IMG/VR virus record: IMGVR_UViG_3300018931_000003
Coordinates: 1 to 46,204 of that record
Origin: a virus
Reading direction: 5' to 3' (one strand)
DNA: 46,204 bases
Part shown: positions 20,952 through 29,660 of the stretch, piece by piece
How the letters are laid out: every line of letters begins with the position of its first letter
How positions within the stretch are numbered: the stretch's first letter is position 1
Notes under the pieces: generated by a model
What the model was told of the DNA's origin: nothing
Database searches by the model: none
The model's input: the letters and a program-made list of their open reading frames with translations, nothing else
Program-made: the position numbers and the translations under genes

Positions 20952-21334
20952 GCCCATGCCCGCACCGCTCGATCGGGAAGGCCGGGACGCTCCGGTGCGC
21001 GCTGCTGCCGGGGGAGGTCCTGCCGGGGCCGGCGGCGTTGACCTTCGCCTGCCATGCGTGCGAGGCCTTGTGGACGCAGGGACCGCCGGCGTCGTCGTCG
21101 ACTCCGGAGGCAGCCCTGGAGCTTGGCCAATACCACCCGTCGGCGCCGGTGCTCGCGACCGTGGAGGACCGGGCTGCGGCCTGCGCGGCCTGCCCGCAGT
21201 GGGAGCGTGGTAAGTGCCGAATGCACTGCACGGCCTGCCGGACGGATCGAGCGGACCCGAGTTCGCCGTCGGGGGCGAACTGCCCGCTGGGCAGGTGGAG
21301 GCGGCCGCTGTCGGGGGACCTGGCGACGTCGTAA
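20948..21334 (+). CDS. Double zinc-ribbon protein (paralogue of 38136-38516)
   Basis: A 128-residue protein from GTG 20948 (GTGA overlap). Two Cys clusters: an N-terminal one (CPHR, C at ~17, then CHACEA) and a C-terminal one (CAACPQWERGKCRMHCTACR then CPLGRW). The C-terminal pattern CxxC..QW..C..xCxxCR..CPxGxW recurs in many phage proteins. The gene at 38136, at the other end of the structural operon, has both clusters in the same order and also ends WRR, so the two are paralogues. Function unknown; position before terminase suggests DNA or virion assembly. Confidence 0.72.
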   Translation: MSPCPHRSIGKAGTLRCALLPGEVLPGPAALTFACHACEALWTQGPPASSSTPEAALELGQYHPSAPVLATVEDRAAACAACPQWERGKCRMHCTACRTDRADPSSPSGANCPLGRWRRPLSGDLATS

Positions 21335-21387
21335 CGGACGCGCCGCCGCCCGATGAAGCACCCGGGCCCGAGGGGGTCAGGGGGTCG

Positions 21388-21813
21388 GTGCAGCCGCCGA
21401 GTCGGTCCGACCTGCGGACCTTGGGCCGGGCGATCCGGTCGCGGTGGAGGGTGCCGAAGCGGGCGTACAAGGTCGTCCCGCGGAAGATGCTCGAACTGGT
21501 CGAGCAGAGCGAGGACGAGCGGATCGTGATCGGCGCGGCCAAGGTGCTGACCGACATCGAGAAGCAGAAGGCGGCGGCCGAGGGGGTCGCCCAACCGAAG
21601 GGGGACACGACCGTCAGCGTGACGGTCCACCAGCATGCAGGCGACGGCGGGACGATCAACAACGGCAGCCAAGCAGCCCTGGACGCCGCCGCCGCGTTCG
21701 TCCGCGCCGTGGCAGGCGATGCGGGCGAGCCCGGCGGGGCTGGCCTGGTACTCGACGCAGGGGCGGTTCCAGGTGCCTCCCCACCTGGACCTCTTGAACC
21801 GGAGGCTGCTTGA
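21388..21813 (+). CDS. Terminase small subunit candidate
   Basis: About 141 residues from GTG 21388; the open frame reaches back to 21214 but overlaps the zinc protein gene. The N-terminal half is basic and helical (RSDLRTLGRAIRSRWRVPKR, then KMLELVEQSEDERIVIGAAK), as in DNA-binding small terminase subunits, followed by an oligomerisation-like helix (VLTDIEKQKAAAEG) and a beta/His stretch (TTVSVTVHQHAGDGGTINN). It stands directly before the large subunit gene and overlaps it by 95 bp. The identification rests on position and overall character. The start is uncertain. Confidence 0.6.
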   Translation: MQPPSRSDLRTLGRAIRSRWRVPKRAYKVVPRKMLELVEQSEDERIVIGAAKVLTDIEKQKAAAEGVAQPKGDTTVSVTVHQHAGDGGTINNGSQAALDAAAAFVRAVAGDAGEPGGAGLVLDAGAVPGASPPGPLEPEAA

Positions 21814-23122
21814 CGTCGCCCACGGCCACCGGACCCGGCTCATCATCACCATGCCGCCCCGGCACGGGAAGTCGATGCTCACGTCGCACCACTTCCCTGC
21901 CTGGTACCTCGGCACGTTCCCGGAGCGGCGCGTGATGCTCGCCAGCTACGAGGCCGACTTTGCCGCCTCCTGGGGCCGCAAGGCCCGGGCCGTCCTCGAC
22001 GCGCACGGGCCCGACCTCTACGGCGTCGCGATCTCCAAGGCGTCCTCCGCCGCCGACCGCTGGGACGTCGCCGGCCGCGCGGGCGGGATGCAGACGGCCG
22101 GCGTCGGCGGGCCCCTCACCGGCAAGGGCGCCGACCTGCTCCTCATCGACGACCCGATCAAGAACTCCGAGGAGGCCGCCTCCCAGACGATCCGCAACAA
22201 GCTCGACGACTGGTTCAAGTCGACCGCCTACACCCGGCTCGAGCCGGACGGCGCGTGCGTCGTCATCCAGACCCGCTGGCACGAGGACGACCTCGCCGGC
22301 CGCCTCATCGCCGAGATGAACGCCGGCGGCGAGCACTGGGACGTCCTCAACCTCCCCGCGATCGCCGAGGAGGGGGACGCCCTGGGCCGGCCGGTCGGCG
22401 AGCCCCTCTGGCCCGGCCGGTTCAACCTCGCCGCGCTCGACCGCATCAAGCGGACCGTCGGCAGCCGCGTCTGGACCTCGCTCTACCAGCAGCGGCCGGC
22501 CCCCGAGGACGGCGACGTGTTCCGCCGGTCCTGGATCAAGAACTACCGCGTCGACGGCGACCTGCTCGTCTGCGAAGACGGCCGCTCGTTCCCGCTCAAG
22601 GAATGCTGGAGGCTGGCGACCGCCGACCTCGCCGTCAGCGAGAAGACGACCGCCGACTGGACCGTCATCCAGGCGTGGGCCGTCACGCCGTGCAACCGGG
22701 CCTTCCTGCTCGACCAGCACCGCGAGCGGATGAGCGGGCCGCAGATCGTCCCGGCGATCCGGGCCGTCGCCCGGCGGTGGAAGTGCGACTGGGTCGGCAT
22801 CGAGAGCATCGCCTTCCAGATGGCGATCGTGCAGCAGGCCCGGCAGTCGGGCCTCACCGTCAAGAAGCTGATGCCGAAGGGGGACAAGCTCGCCCGGGCG
22901 CACGCCGCCGCCCCGCGGATGGAGGCGGGCATGGTCTACCTGCCCGACGCCCCGTGGCGGCACGACCTGGAGACCGAGCTCCTCTCGTTCCCGAACGGCA
23001 AGCACGACGACCAGGTCGACGCGCTCAGCTACGCCCTGATCGAGATCCACAAGATCGCCGGCGGCCTGGAGCCGGACCCGAAACCCAAGCGGCGCGACGC
23101 CGACCCGGAGGCCGCATCATGA
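21719..23122 (+). CDS. terL: Terminase large subunit
   Basis: A 467-residue protein from ATG 21719; an in-frame ATG at 21635 would add 28 residues of low-complexity sequence and is less likely. ATPase domain: Walker A MPPRHGKS (45-52), then QTAGVGGPLTGKGADLLLID with Walker B LLLIDDP (140-146), and the coupling motif region VVIQTRWHEDDLAG. Nuclease domain: first acid in LATADLAVSEKTTADW, a second in WVGIESIAFQ, and the C-terminal HDDQVDALSYAL, the RNase H-like signature of Terminase_6C. It cuts concatemeric DNA and drives it into proheads through the portal. Confidence 0.95.
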   Translation: MRASPAGLAWYSTQGRFQVPPHLDLLNRRLLDVAHGHRTRLIITMPPRHGKSMLTSHHFPAWYLGTFPERRVMLASYEADFAASWGRKARAVLDAHGPDLYGVAISKASSAADRWDVAGRAGGMQTAGVGGPLTGKGADLLLIDDPIKNSEEAASQTIRNKLDDWFKSTAYTRLEPDGACVVIQTRWHEDDLAGRLIAEMNAGGEHWDVLNLPAIAEEGDALGRPVGEPLWPGRFNLAALDRIKRTVGSRVWTSLYQQRPAPEDGDVFRRSWIKNYRVDGDLLVCEDGRSFPLKECWRLATADLAVSEKTTADWTVIQAWAVTPCNRAFLLDQHRERMSGPQIVPAIRAVARRWKCDWVGIESIAFQMAIVQQARQSGLTVKKLMPKGDKLARAHAAAPRMEAGMVYLPDAPWRHDLETELLSFPNGKHDDQVDALSYALIEIHKIAGGLEPDPKPKRRDADPEAAS

Positions 23123-24540
23123 ACCTCAACCCCCTGACCTGGCTCGCCGCGCTCAAGGGCTCGCCCACCCCGCCGGCGAACATGACCGCCTCGACCTGGC
23201 TGCCGCCGGTCGACTGGCTCACCCACAAGCCGCGCCTCACCGAGCGGGACCTGGTCAACCTGTTCCGCGACACCGCGTACTACTGCGCCAACCTGAACGC
23301 CCGCGGCGTCGCCCGCACCCCGCTCTGCCTCTACCGCAAGCGGGGGACCGGCGAGCGCCAGGGGCCGGCGACCCGCAAGGCGAGCAGGGAATCGGTCGCC
23401 CGGATGAAGGCCGCCGGCTACGGGGTCGACGACGACTCGGTCGAGGAGGTCCTCGCCCACCCGTTCCTCGACCTGCTCGACCGCCCGTTCCTCGCCGACG
23501 GCGTCCCGATCATGGGCCGGTTCCAGCTCCTGGAGATCACCCAGCTGTACCTGGAGATCGTCGGCCGCGCCTACTGGGAAATGGACCTCGGCGGGACCGA
23601 GGCCGGGCCGCCGAGCCAGCTCTTTCCGCTCGTCGCGCACGAGGTGCAGCCGTACCGGGACGCTAACTCCAGGCGGTTCGTCGACCGCTACGACTACACC
23701 GCCGAGGGACTGGTCCGCCAGATCAACCCGGTCGAGGTGGTCGCGTTCCTCTGCCCGAGCCTGAGCAACCCCTACACCGGCGGCATGAGCCCGATGCAGG
23801 CGGCGGCCGAGCGGCTCGGGGTCAGCCTCTCCTACCTCAGCCAGACCCAGGCCCTGCTCAACAACCGGGCCCGGCCCGACGTCATCATCAGCGCCAAGGG
23901 CCAGGGCGACGTCATCAGCAAGCCGACCCGCGACCGGCTGCTGAAGTGGTTCAAGCAGGCGTTCAGCCGCCGCAACATCGGCTCGCCGCTCGTGTCGATG
24001 GACCCGGTCGACGTCCACCCGCTGACCTTCAACCCGAAGGACATGGGGGAGCTGCAGGACGAGGCGCACGCGATCAAGCAGATCGGCCGGGTGTTCGACA
24101 TCCCGCAGTCGATGCTCGACAAGGACGCGACCCGGGCGAACGCCGCCGAGGGCCGCAAGCAGCACGCCCACGAGGCGCTCGAGCCCCGCTGCCGCCGGGT
24201 GGAGCACGTCGTCAACGCGTCGATCCTGCCCCGGTACGGGGACGCCGGCCGGCTCTTCTGCGTGTTCGACGAGCCCTACCACGAGCCGCTCGCGCCCGAG
24301 GCGAAGGACGTGCCGGCGCTCGTCAACGTCGTCTTCACGCCCGACGAGGCGCGGGAGCGGTTCGGCTACGGACCGATGCCGGAAGAGCACAAGGCGGAGA
24401 TGGAGCGGGTCCGCCAGGAGGAGCTCGCGGCCAAGAAGCCGCCGGAGCAGCCCGGCATGAGCCCGAAGGACGCCAAGAGCTACCTCGACGCCCGGACGGC
24501 GATCAGGAACGGGAGGCCGATCCGTGTCTGCCGCCACTGA
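23119..24540 (+). CDS. Portal protein (HK97-like)
   Basis: A 473-residue protein of the Phage_portal family. Typical parts: DLVNLFRDTAYYCANLNARG near residue 45, where the chain enters the body of the portal; PFLDLLDRPF and ITQLYLEIVGRAYWEMD in the wing; NPYTGGMSPMQAA and the LLNNRARPDVIISA strand; then the stem and clip with AHAIKQIGRVFDIPQSML. The C-terminal ~70 residues are charged and probably line the crown. Twelve copies would form the DNA channel at one capsid vertex. ATGA overlap with terL and a 17-bp overlap with the MuF gene. Confidence 0.93.
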   Translation: MNLNPLTWLAALKGSPTPPANMTASTWLPPVDWLTHKPRLTERDLVNLFRDTAYYCANLNARGVARTPLCLYRKRGTGERQGPATRKASRESVARMKAAGYGVDDDSVEEVLAHPFLDLLDRPFLADGVPIMGRFQLLEITQLYLEIVGRAYWEMDLGGTEAGPPSQLFPLVAHEVQPYRDANSRRFVDRYDYTAEGLVRQINPVEVVAFLCPSLSNPYTGGMSPMQAAAERLGVSLSYLSQTQALLNNRARPDVIISAKGQGDVISKPTRDRLLKWFKQAFSRRNIGSPLVSMDPVDVHPLTFNPKDMGELQDEAHAIKQIGRVFDIPQSMLDKDATRANAAEGRKQHAHEALEPRCRRVEHVVNASILPRYGDAGRLFCVFDEPYHEPLAPEAKDVPALVNVVFTPDEARERFGYGPMPEEHKAEMERVRQEELAAKKPPEQPGMSPKDAKSYLDARTAIRNGRPIRVCRH

Positions 24541-25423
24541 GAGTAAGCCGAAGGAAACGCCCGTCCCTGGCCGCCCCTTCCCCCGGGGGCTGATCCGGCG
24601 GCTGCGCGCGAAGCTGCGGAACCTCTTCCAGGCCCAGTACGCCGACGCGATGGAGATCCTCGACCGCGCCGCCGGCCGCAAGATGGCCGGCAAGCTCGAG
24701 CCCGACTGGCGGTCGCTCTTCACCCCCGACAAGCTCAAGCGGTGGGCCGAGGACGTTCACCCCGAGGTCGAGGCCGGCTACGCGGTCGGCGGCAAGCAGG
24801 GGATCGCCGACGTGCGGGCCGCGCTCGACGCCCAGGACCTCGAACTCCAGGTCGCCCCGTGGTCGGTCGAGGCCCCCGGCGCCCGGGACGCGATCAACCG
24901 GGCCGCGCTCGCCCTGTCCACGACGGCAAACGGCGTGACGCAGGGGCAGCTCGAGCGGCTGCTCCCCGGGCTGCGGTCGGAACTCATCCAGGGGACCGTG
25001 CAGGGCGAGGGGTACGACTGGATGGCCGGGCGGCTCCGGGCGATCTTCGGCCACGCCGACAAGTACCGCAGCCAGCGGATCGCGATCACCGAGACGCAGC
25101 GGGCCGTCCACCAGGGGCTGCTCGAGCAGTACAAGGAGTCGGGCGTCGTCGAGAGCACCCAGTGGCTGCTGTCGGGCGCCCCCTGCCCCCAGTGTGTCGC
25201 GGTCGCCGACGAGCACGAGGCGGGCGTCGCCCTGGGCGCCGAGTACGCACGCGTCGAGGGGGCGAAGGAGGCCTACGCCTCGGTCGTCGCGCCCCCGTTA
25301 CACCCAGGTTGTTTGTGTTCAATTTTCCCGATCCTGTTGCCAATCGAGCGGCTCAAGGCGATGGCCCGCGACCAGGCCCGCCTCAAGGCCGCGGCTGCCA
25401 ACCGCCCCGCCCTCGCGATTTAA
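24524..25423 (+). CDS. MuF-like head morphogenesis protein
   Basis: A 299-residue protein from GTG 24524, which lies in the end of the portal gene. Residues ~180-275 match the Phage_Mu_F (SPP1 gp7-like) domain: RSQRIAITETQRAVHQGLLE, then a W-L-x-Cys site (APCPQCVAVADEHE) and the closing PPLHPGCLCSIFP with the conserved H-P-x-C-x-C. The N-terminal part is helical and basic. Such proteins join the portal, enter the prohead and may be ejected with DNA. The spacing portal-MuF-protease-capsid is the canonical order. Confidence 0.9.
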   Translation: MSAATESKPKETPVPGRPFPRGLIRRLRAKLRNLFQAQYADAMEILDRAAGRKMAGKLEPDWRSLFTPDKLKRWAEDVHPEVEAGYAVGGKQGIADVRAALDAQDLELQVAPWSVEAPGARDAINRAALALSTTANGVTQGQLERLLPGLRSELIQGTVQGEGYDWMAGRLRAIFGHADKYRSQRIAITETQRAVHQGLLEQYKESGVVESTQWLLSGAPCPQCVAVADEHEAGVALGAEYARVEGAKEAYASVVAPPLHPGCLCSIFPILLPIERLKAMARDQARLKAAAANRPALAI

Positions 25424-25434
25424 GGAGACCGCCC

Positions 25435-26370
25435 ATGGCCTTTGACAAGACCCTTCACCCCGACTGCGACACCGAGGGCCCGTTCGGCGTGCCGATGAAG
25501 GACGCCGTCGCCAAGGCGGTCGACGACCTGCTCAAGGCCCACCCCGGCCACGGCGACGCGCTCGTCAAGCTCGCCGGCTCGGCCGACGTCGAGGTCGGCG
25601 AGGAGCGGACCGAGGTCAGCACGATCACGACCGAGTCGGTCGACCGCGACCGCGAGGTCGTCGTCGCCAAGGGGATCGACCTCCGCCCGTACAAGTCGAA
25701 CCCGGTCGTCCTGCTTAACCACTCCTGGCACAGCCTGCCGGTCGGCAAGGCCCTCTGGGTCAAGAGCGACGGCGCCGCCCTGAAGGCCCGGACGCAGTAC
25801 GCCAAGCGGCCCGCCGACCACGTCGGCGAGTGGGCCCCGGACGCCGTCTACGGGCTGGTCCGGCAAGGCATGCTGCCCGGCAAGTCGATCGGGTTCATCC
25901 CGCTCGAGTCGAAGGCCCCGGAGCCCAAGGACGTCCGCGCCCGCCCGGAGCTCGCCGACGCGCGGCGGATCATCACCAAGAGCGTCCTGCTCGAGTACTC
26001 GGTCGTCGCGATCCCCTCGAACGCCGACGCCTTGGTCGAGGCGGTCAGCAAGTCCTGCCCCGGCCTGGCGGCGCTCTTGGGGCTGCCGGAGGCCGAGACG
26101 AAGGCGGCCGAGGAGGTCACGATCGAGCGGGTCTGGAAGGAGCTCCAGGCGGCCCAGGAGACGATCAAGTCGCTGCAGGGCGTGCTCGCCTGGGCGGAGC
26201 GGCTGAAGGCGGTCGAGGACGACGGCGAGGCCCTCAAGATCGCGGTGCGCGGCATCCGGAAGGAACTGCTCGCCGGCGGCGGCCCGGCCCGGGCCTCGGC
26301 CCCGAGCCCGGAGGCGAAGATGCTCGCCGACGTCGCGGCCGAGCTCCGGCGGCAGTTCGCGGCGGCCTGA
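25435..26370 (+). CDS. HK97-family prohead maturation protease
   Basis: A 311-residue protein. After a 50-residue N-terminus the protease fold runs from about 60 to 195: STITTESVDRDREVV, then catalytic His96 in VVLLNHSWHSLPVG, and catalytic Ser151 in PGKSIGFIP, followed by EYSVVAIPSNADAL, the closing strand of the S78 peptidase family. The C-terminal ~110 residues are a long helical scaffold-like part (KELQAAQETIKSLQGVLAW), which suggests protease and scaffold in one chain; no separate scaffold gene is seen. AAGGAG eight bases before the ATG. Confidence 0.92.
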   Translation: MAFDKTLHPDCDTEGPFGVPMKDAVAKAVDDLLKAHPGHGDALVKLAGSADVEVGEERTEVSTITTESVDRDREVVVAKGIDLRPYKSNPVVLLNHSWHSLPVGKALWVKSDGAALKARTQYAKRPADHVGEWAPDAVYGLVRQGMLPGKSIGFIPLESKAPEPKDVRARPELADARRIITKSVLLEYSVVAIPSNADALVEAVSKSCPGLAALLGLPEAETKAAEEVTIERVWKELQAAQETIKSLQGVLAWAERLKAVEDDGEALKIAVRGIRKELLAGGGPARASAPSPEAKMLADVAAELRRQFAAA

Positions 26371-26390
26371 CGGGCGACTTTGGAAATCTT

Positions 26391-26432
26391 TCGGCCGGAC
26401 CCTTGATTCGGCCGATCGCGAAAACGTACCCT
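26391..26432 (+). promoter_or_regulatory. Capsid gene leader: hairpin and promoter candidate
   Basis: The capsid gene has a 193-base leader (26371-26563), long for this genome. TCGGCCG (26391-26397) pairs with CGGCCGA (26409-26415). A promoter TTGATT (26403-26408), 18 bases, TACCCT (26427-26432) is possible, with start near 26440. This would allow extra capsid mRNA. The frame is open through part of the leader, so an N-terminal extension of the capsid from 26471 cannot be excluded. Confidence 0.35.
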
Positions 26433-26563
26433 GGGAGTGACCGCAGAGCCTTCCGCGCGAATGGCTGAGCGTGGGCGTACTGAGCGACGACCCCGACGGC
26501 CTGCTCCGTGAGATGTGCAGCGAAAAGCCTGAAACGCTGCACCATCAACGGAGCCACGTCCCC

Positions 26564-27943
26564 ATGTGGGTTAAACTTCTTCTGGCCCACCCCAAGCACG
26601 GGGCGGCGGGCAAGACCCTCCAGCTGACCGAAGCCGTCGCGAAGAGCCTCGTCGAGGACGGGTTCGCGGAGGCGACCGAGGCCCCCGCCGACGACGCGAC
26701 CCAGACCGCCGTCAAGACGATCACCGACACCGTCATCAGCGCGGTCGACACCCGCCTCGACGCCCGGCTGAAGGCCTTCGAGGAGTCGCACTCCAAGAGC
26801 CTCAGCGGCGCGATCACCAAGAACTTCGGCGCCCTGATCCCGGCGACCGCCAAGGATCCCGACGCCGAGAAGTGGTTCGGCTTCAAGAGCGGCGCGGAGT
26901 TCTTCCACGCCGTCCGCAAGGCCGACACCGGGCACGGGGTCGACGACCGGCTCGCCAAGGCCCGCGAGGCCGAGACGAAGACCATCCAGGGGATGAACAC
27001 GACCGTCGGCGCCGACGGCGGCTGGCTCGCGCCCCCGGAGTTCTCGAACCAGGTCCTGGAGTACGCCTTCAAGGACGCGCCGTTCTCCGGCCGGTGCGAC
27101 GCCCGCACGATCGGCGGCGTGTCGCTGACGTTCAACGCCCTCGACGAGGACAGCCGGGCGACCGGCTCACGGCGGGGCGGCGTCCGCGGCTACTGGCTCG
27201 ACGAGGGCGAGGACTTCACCAAGAGCAAGCCGAAGTTCCGCCGGCTCACCATCAAGCCGCACAAGCTCGGCGTCTTCTACTACGCCACCGAGGAGGAGGT
27301 CGAAGACTCCTCCGGCTTCGACCTCGGCGGCAAGCTCGCCCAGTACGCCGGCGAGGAGATCCGCTGGATGGTCAACGAGGCCATCCTGACCGGCAACGGC
27401 GTCGGGAAGCCGCTCGGCGTCCTCAACAGCCCGGCGCTCGTCTCGGTCGCCAAGGAAGCCAGCCAGGCGGCCGCGACGCTCCTCTACCAGAACGTCAAGA
27501 AGATGTACTTCCGCATGCGGCCGGAGTGCATCCCCCGCGCGGTCTGGTACCTCAACCAGGACGTGTTCGCCCAGCTCCTCGACATGGCCTGGCCGAGCGC
27601 CGCCGGCACCGTGCCCGTGTTCGTCAACGGCGCGGCCTACCCGAGCGTCGCCGGCGCCCCGTACGGCACCCTGTTCGGGCGGCCGATCGAGGTGACCGAG
27701 CACAACGAGACGCTCGGCACCAAGGGCGACATCGTGTTCGCCGACTTCTCCCAGTACCTGCTGGGGACGAAGGCCGGCGTCAAGTCCGCGATGTCGATGC
27801 ACGTCGAGTTCAAGAGCGAACAGCTCTGCTGGCGGTTCAGCTACCGCGTCGACGGCCAGCCGGTCCAGAAGGCCCCGCTGACCCCGGCCAAGGGTGCGTC
27901 GAACACGCTGTCCTCGTTCGTCGCCCTCGACACCCGCAGCTAA
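26564..27943 (+). CDS. Major capsid protein (HK97 fold)
   Basis: A 459-residue Phage_capsid protein. Residues 1-150 contain a helical delta-like region (AVDTRLDARLKAFEESHSKS) that the upstream protease would remove. The HK97 core follows: NTTVGADGGWLAPPEFSNQV, EDSRATGSRRGGVRGYWLDE, KFRRLTIKPHKLGVFYYATE, then EEIRWMVNEAILTGNGVGKP, the classic G-x-G-x-x-P-x-G loop, and the P-domain with VWYLNQDVFAQL and GTLFGRPIEVTEH. ATG 26564 is chosen because the product then begins MWVKLLLAHPKHGAAGKT with ACGGAG upstream; starts at 26471 give 31 more residues without capsid character. Confidence 0.95.
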   Translation: MWVKLLLAHPKHGAAGKTLQLTEAVAKSLVEDGFAEATEAPADDATQTAVKTITDTVISAVDTRLDARLKAFEESHSKSLSGAITKNFGALIPATAKDPDAEKWFGFKSGAEFFHAVRKADTGHGVDDRLAKAREAETKTIQGMNTTVGADGGWLAPPEFSNQVLEYAFKDAPFSGRCDARTIGGVSLTFNALDEDSRATGSRRGGVRGYWLDEGEDFTKSKPKFRRLTIKPHKLGVFYYATEEEVEDSSGFDLGGKLAQYAGEEIRWMVNEAILTGNGVGKPLGVLNSPALVSVAKEASQAAATLLYQNVKKMYFRMRPECIPRAVWYLNQDVFAQLLDMAWPSAAGTVPVFVNGAAYPSVAGAPYGTLFGRPIEVTEHNETLGTKGDIVFADFSQYLLGTKAGVKSAMSMHVEFKSEQLCWRFSYRVDGQPVQKAPLTPAKGASNTLSSFVALDTRS

Positions 27944-27956
27944 CCCTCGGCGTCGC

Positions 27957-28005
27957 CAATCGGCGGCGATTGACACGGAATAACCCCGGGGCCGCTCCCC
28001 GGGGT
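27957..28005 (+). terminator. Two hairpins after the capsid gene
   Basis: CAATCG-GCGG-CGATTG (27957-27972) and a perfect 9-bp stem ACCCCGGGG/CCCCGGGGT with 5-base loop (27983-28005) fill the gap between capsid and next gene. No U-tract follows, so they are more likely a 3' mRNA stabiliser or partial attenuator that raises capsid mRNA over downstream genes than a true terminator. Confidence 0.5.
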
Positions 28006-28028
28006 CTCAAGCCAAAGGAACCCTGACC

Positions 28029-28469
28029 TTGACCACTTCTCTCTGCTCCGAACGGGCGGCGGTCCTCGGGCGAATCGACCCCGACGCCATCGCCGCCGGC
28101 ACGGTCCTCTCCGAGGCCGTCGACATGTCCCTCTGGGGCCGGCTCATGGTGATCGTCCAGTCGGGCGACCTCGGCGCCTCGGCGACGCTCAACGCCAAGC
28201 TGACCGAGTCGGACGCCTCCGGCGGGACCTACACCGACATCGCCGGCAAGGCGATCACCCAGTTGACGCAGGCCGGCAGCGGCAGCGACAAGGTCGCCAT
28301 CATCGAGCTCCGCAACGACGAGCTCGGCGAAGACAAGCGGTACGTCAAGCTGTCGATGACCGTCGGGACCGCGACGAGCGAGGCCTCGGCCGTCATCCTC
28401 GGGTTCGACCCGCGGTACGAGCCGGCCCACGCGAACGACATCGCGGCCGTCGCCCAGATCGTCAACTAA
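28029..28469 (+). CDS. Capsid-associated (decoration-like) protein
   Basis: A 146-residue protein from TTG 28029 with AAGGAA nine bases upstream. The beta-rich sequence (MSLWGRLMVIVQSGDLGASA, TLNAKLTESDASGGTY, YVKLSMTVGTATSEASAVIL) with alternating small residues is like the beta-sandwich proteins encoded directly after capsid genes in many siphoviruses, which decorate or stabilise heads. No further motif. It precedes the connector genes. Confidence 0.7.
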   Translation: MTTSLCSERAAVLGRIDPDAIAAGTVLSEAVDMSLWGRLMVIVQSGDLGASATLNAKLTESDASGGTYTDIAGKAITQLTQAGSGSDKVAIIELRNDELGEDKRYVKLSMTVGTATSEASAVILGFDPRYEPAHANDIAAVAQIVN

Positions 28470-28497
28470 GCCGGGCGACCGGCCCCAAGGAAACCCC

Positions 28498-29328
28498 ATG
28501 GCCCTGACGACCGAAGCCCAGATCCGAGCGGCGATCCCCAACGGGGACTCGCTCGCGGCTTCCGTCGTCGCGGGCCTCCTGTCGGCCGCCGACGCGGCCG
28601 CCAAGACCTACCTCCGCCGGACCCTCGAGGCCGGCGAGTACCGCGAGCGCGTCAGGGCCGCACGCCGCGGCGAGGACGTCCAGGTCGCCGAGTACCCGGT
28701 GACCAGCGTCCTCTCCGTCGGCTTCGCCTACTCGGCCGCGCTCGAGCTCTGGAACAACGGCGCCGCCAAGGCGACCGCGTCCGTCACCGACGCGGGCCTG
28801 GTGCTCCGCGAGTTCGTCTCCGGGGCGTGGTCCGTCAACACCCTCCTCTGGGCGGCCTACCCGACCCTGTCGCAACTCGCGGCGGCGGTCGCGGCGGTCA
28901 GCGGCCTCCGCTGGGACGCCGACCTCCGCTCCGAGGTGACCGGCGAGGAGCCCTCCGAGGACCTCGGCGAGCTCGAGGGGCCGATCGACGTCAGCGGCGG
29001 CAAGCCGAAGGTGCTGCTGCTCCTCGACGGCTCGATCGAGACGGTCTGGGACCACGACGCCGGCACGTTCGTCGTCGACGACTTCGGCCCGCGCGAGGGG
29101 GACACGCTGCTCGTGCGGTACGCCGCCGGCTACGCGACCGTCCCGGCCGACGTGCAGCGGGGCGTCGCGATGCTCGCGGCCGAGCTGTACGCCGCCAGCC
29201 AGGCGACCAGCGGCATGAAGAAGGAGAAGCTCGGCGACTACGAGTACGAGCGGTTCGAGTTCGGCCCGGCCGTCCTCACCCAGACCGTCAAGTTGCTCCT
29301 CGGCCCGTGGCGGAGGCTGGTCGTTTGA
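28498..29328 (+). CDS. Head-tail connector protein (gp6-like)
   Basis: A 276-residue protein. The start (ALTTEAQIRAAIPNGDSLAA) and end (VPADVQRGVAMLAAELYAAS, then KEKLGDYEYERF) have the pattern of HK97 gp6/SPP1 gp15-type connectors, in which P-x-D-V/I-K/Q precedes a long helix and a G-D-Y-E loop. A central beta domain (VLSVGFAYSAALELWNNG, then VLLLLDGSIETVWDHDAG) is an insertion that makes it longer than the usual ~100-200 residues. It would form the ring below the portal. Confidence 0.8.
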   Translation: MALTTEAQIRAAIPNGDSLAASVVAGLLSAADAAAKTYLRRTLEAGEYRERVRAARRGEDVQVAEYPVTSVLSVGFAYSAALELWNNGAAKATASVTDAGLVLREFVSGAWSVNTLLWAAYPTLSQLAAAVAAVSGLRWDADLRSEVTGEEPSEDLGELEGPIDVSGGKPKVLLLLDGSIETVWDHDAGTFVVDDFGPREGDTLLVRYAAGYATVPADVQRGVAMLAAELYAASQATSGMKKEKLGDYEYERFEFGPAVLTQTVKLLLGPWRRLVV

Positions 29329-29660
29329 GCCTCGCCACGATGCTGCCGCTCAAGATGCAGGTCCTCACCGCGGACGTGATCCGCCGCCACGGCGGGGCCG
29401 CGGAATACGCGTGGGACGACGCCGGGCCGTCCTACCCGTGCGACGCGCAGCCGGTGGAGGCGACCAAGAAGGCCTCCCTGCACATGATGGAGATCGACGC
29501 GAGCTACACCCTCTTCTGGGACCCGGCCGCGGTCGCGATCGACGCCGACGCGCGGATCAAGATCAACGGCGAGGTGTTCAAGCTCGCCTCGGCGAAGCAG
29601 ACGACCATCCAGCGCCCCGGCTGGCCGGCGAAGGCCTTCATCGTGGAGGCCCGCCTGTGA
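29325..29660 (+). CDS. Head closure-like protein
   Basis: A 111-residue protein from TTG 29325, which overlaps the previous stop (TTGA) and has GGAGG eight bases upstream. The beta-rich fold (TLFWDPAAVAIDADARIKIN, GEVFKLASAKQTTIQ, KAFIVEARL) and its place between connector and gp10-like genes fit a head completion or stopper protein (SPP1 gp16-like). Sequence similarity is not decisive. Confidence 0.7.
   Translation: MSLATMLPLKMQVLTADVIRRHGGAAEYAWDDAGPSYPCDAQPVEATKKASLHMMEIDASYTLFWDPAAVAIDADARIKINGEVFKLASAKQTTIQRPGWPAKAFIVEARL

Noticed and set aside
21635-21718. N-terminal extension of the large terminase.
   Set aside because: The extra 28 residues are low-complexity and lie over the small-subunit gene; the family usually begins near the sequence encoded from 21719.
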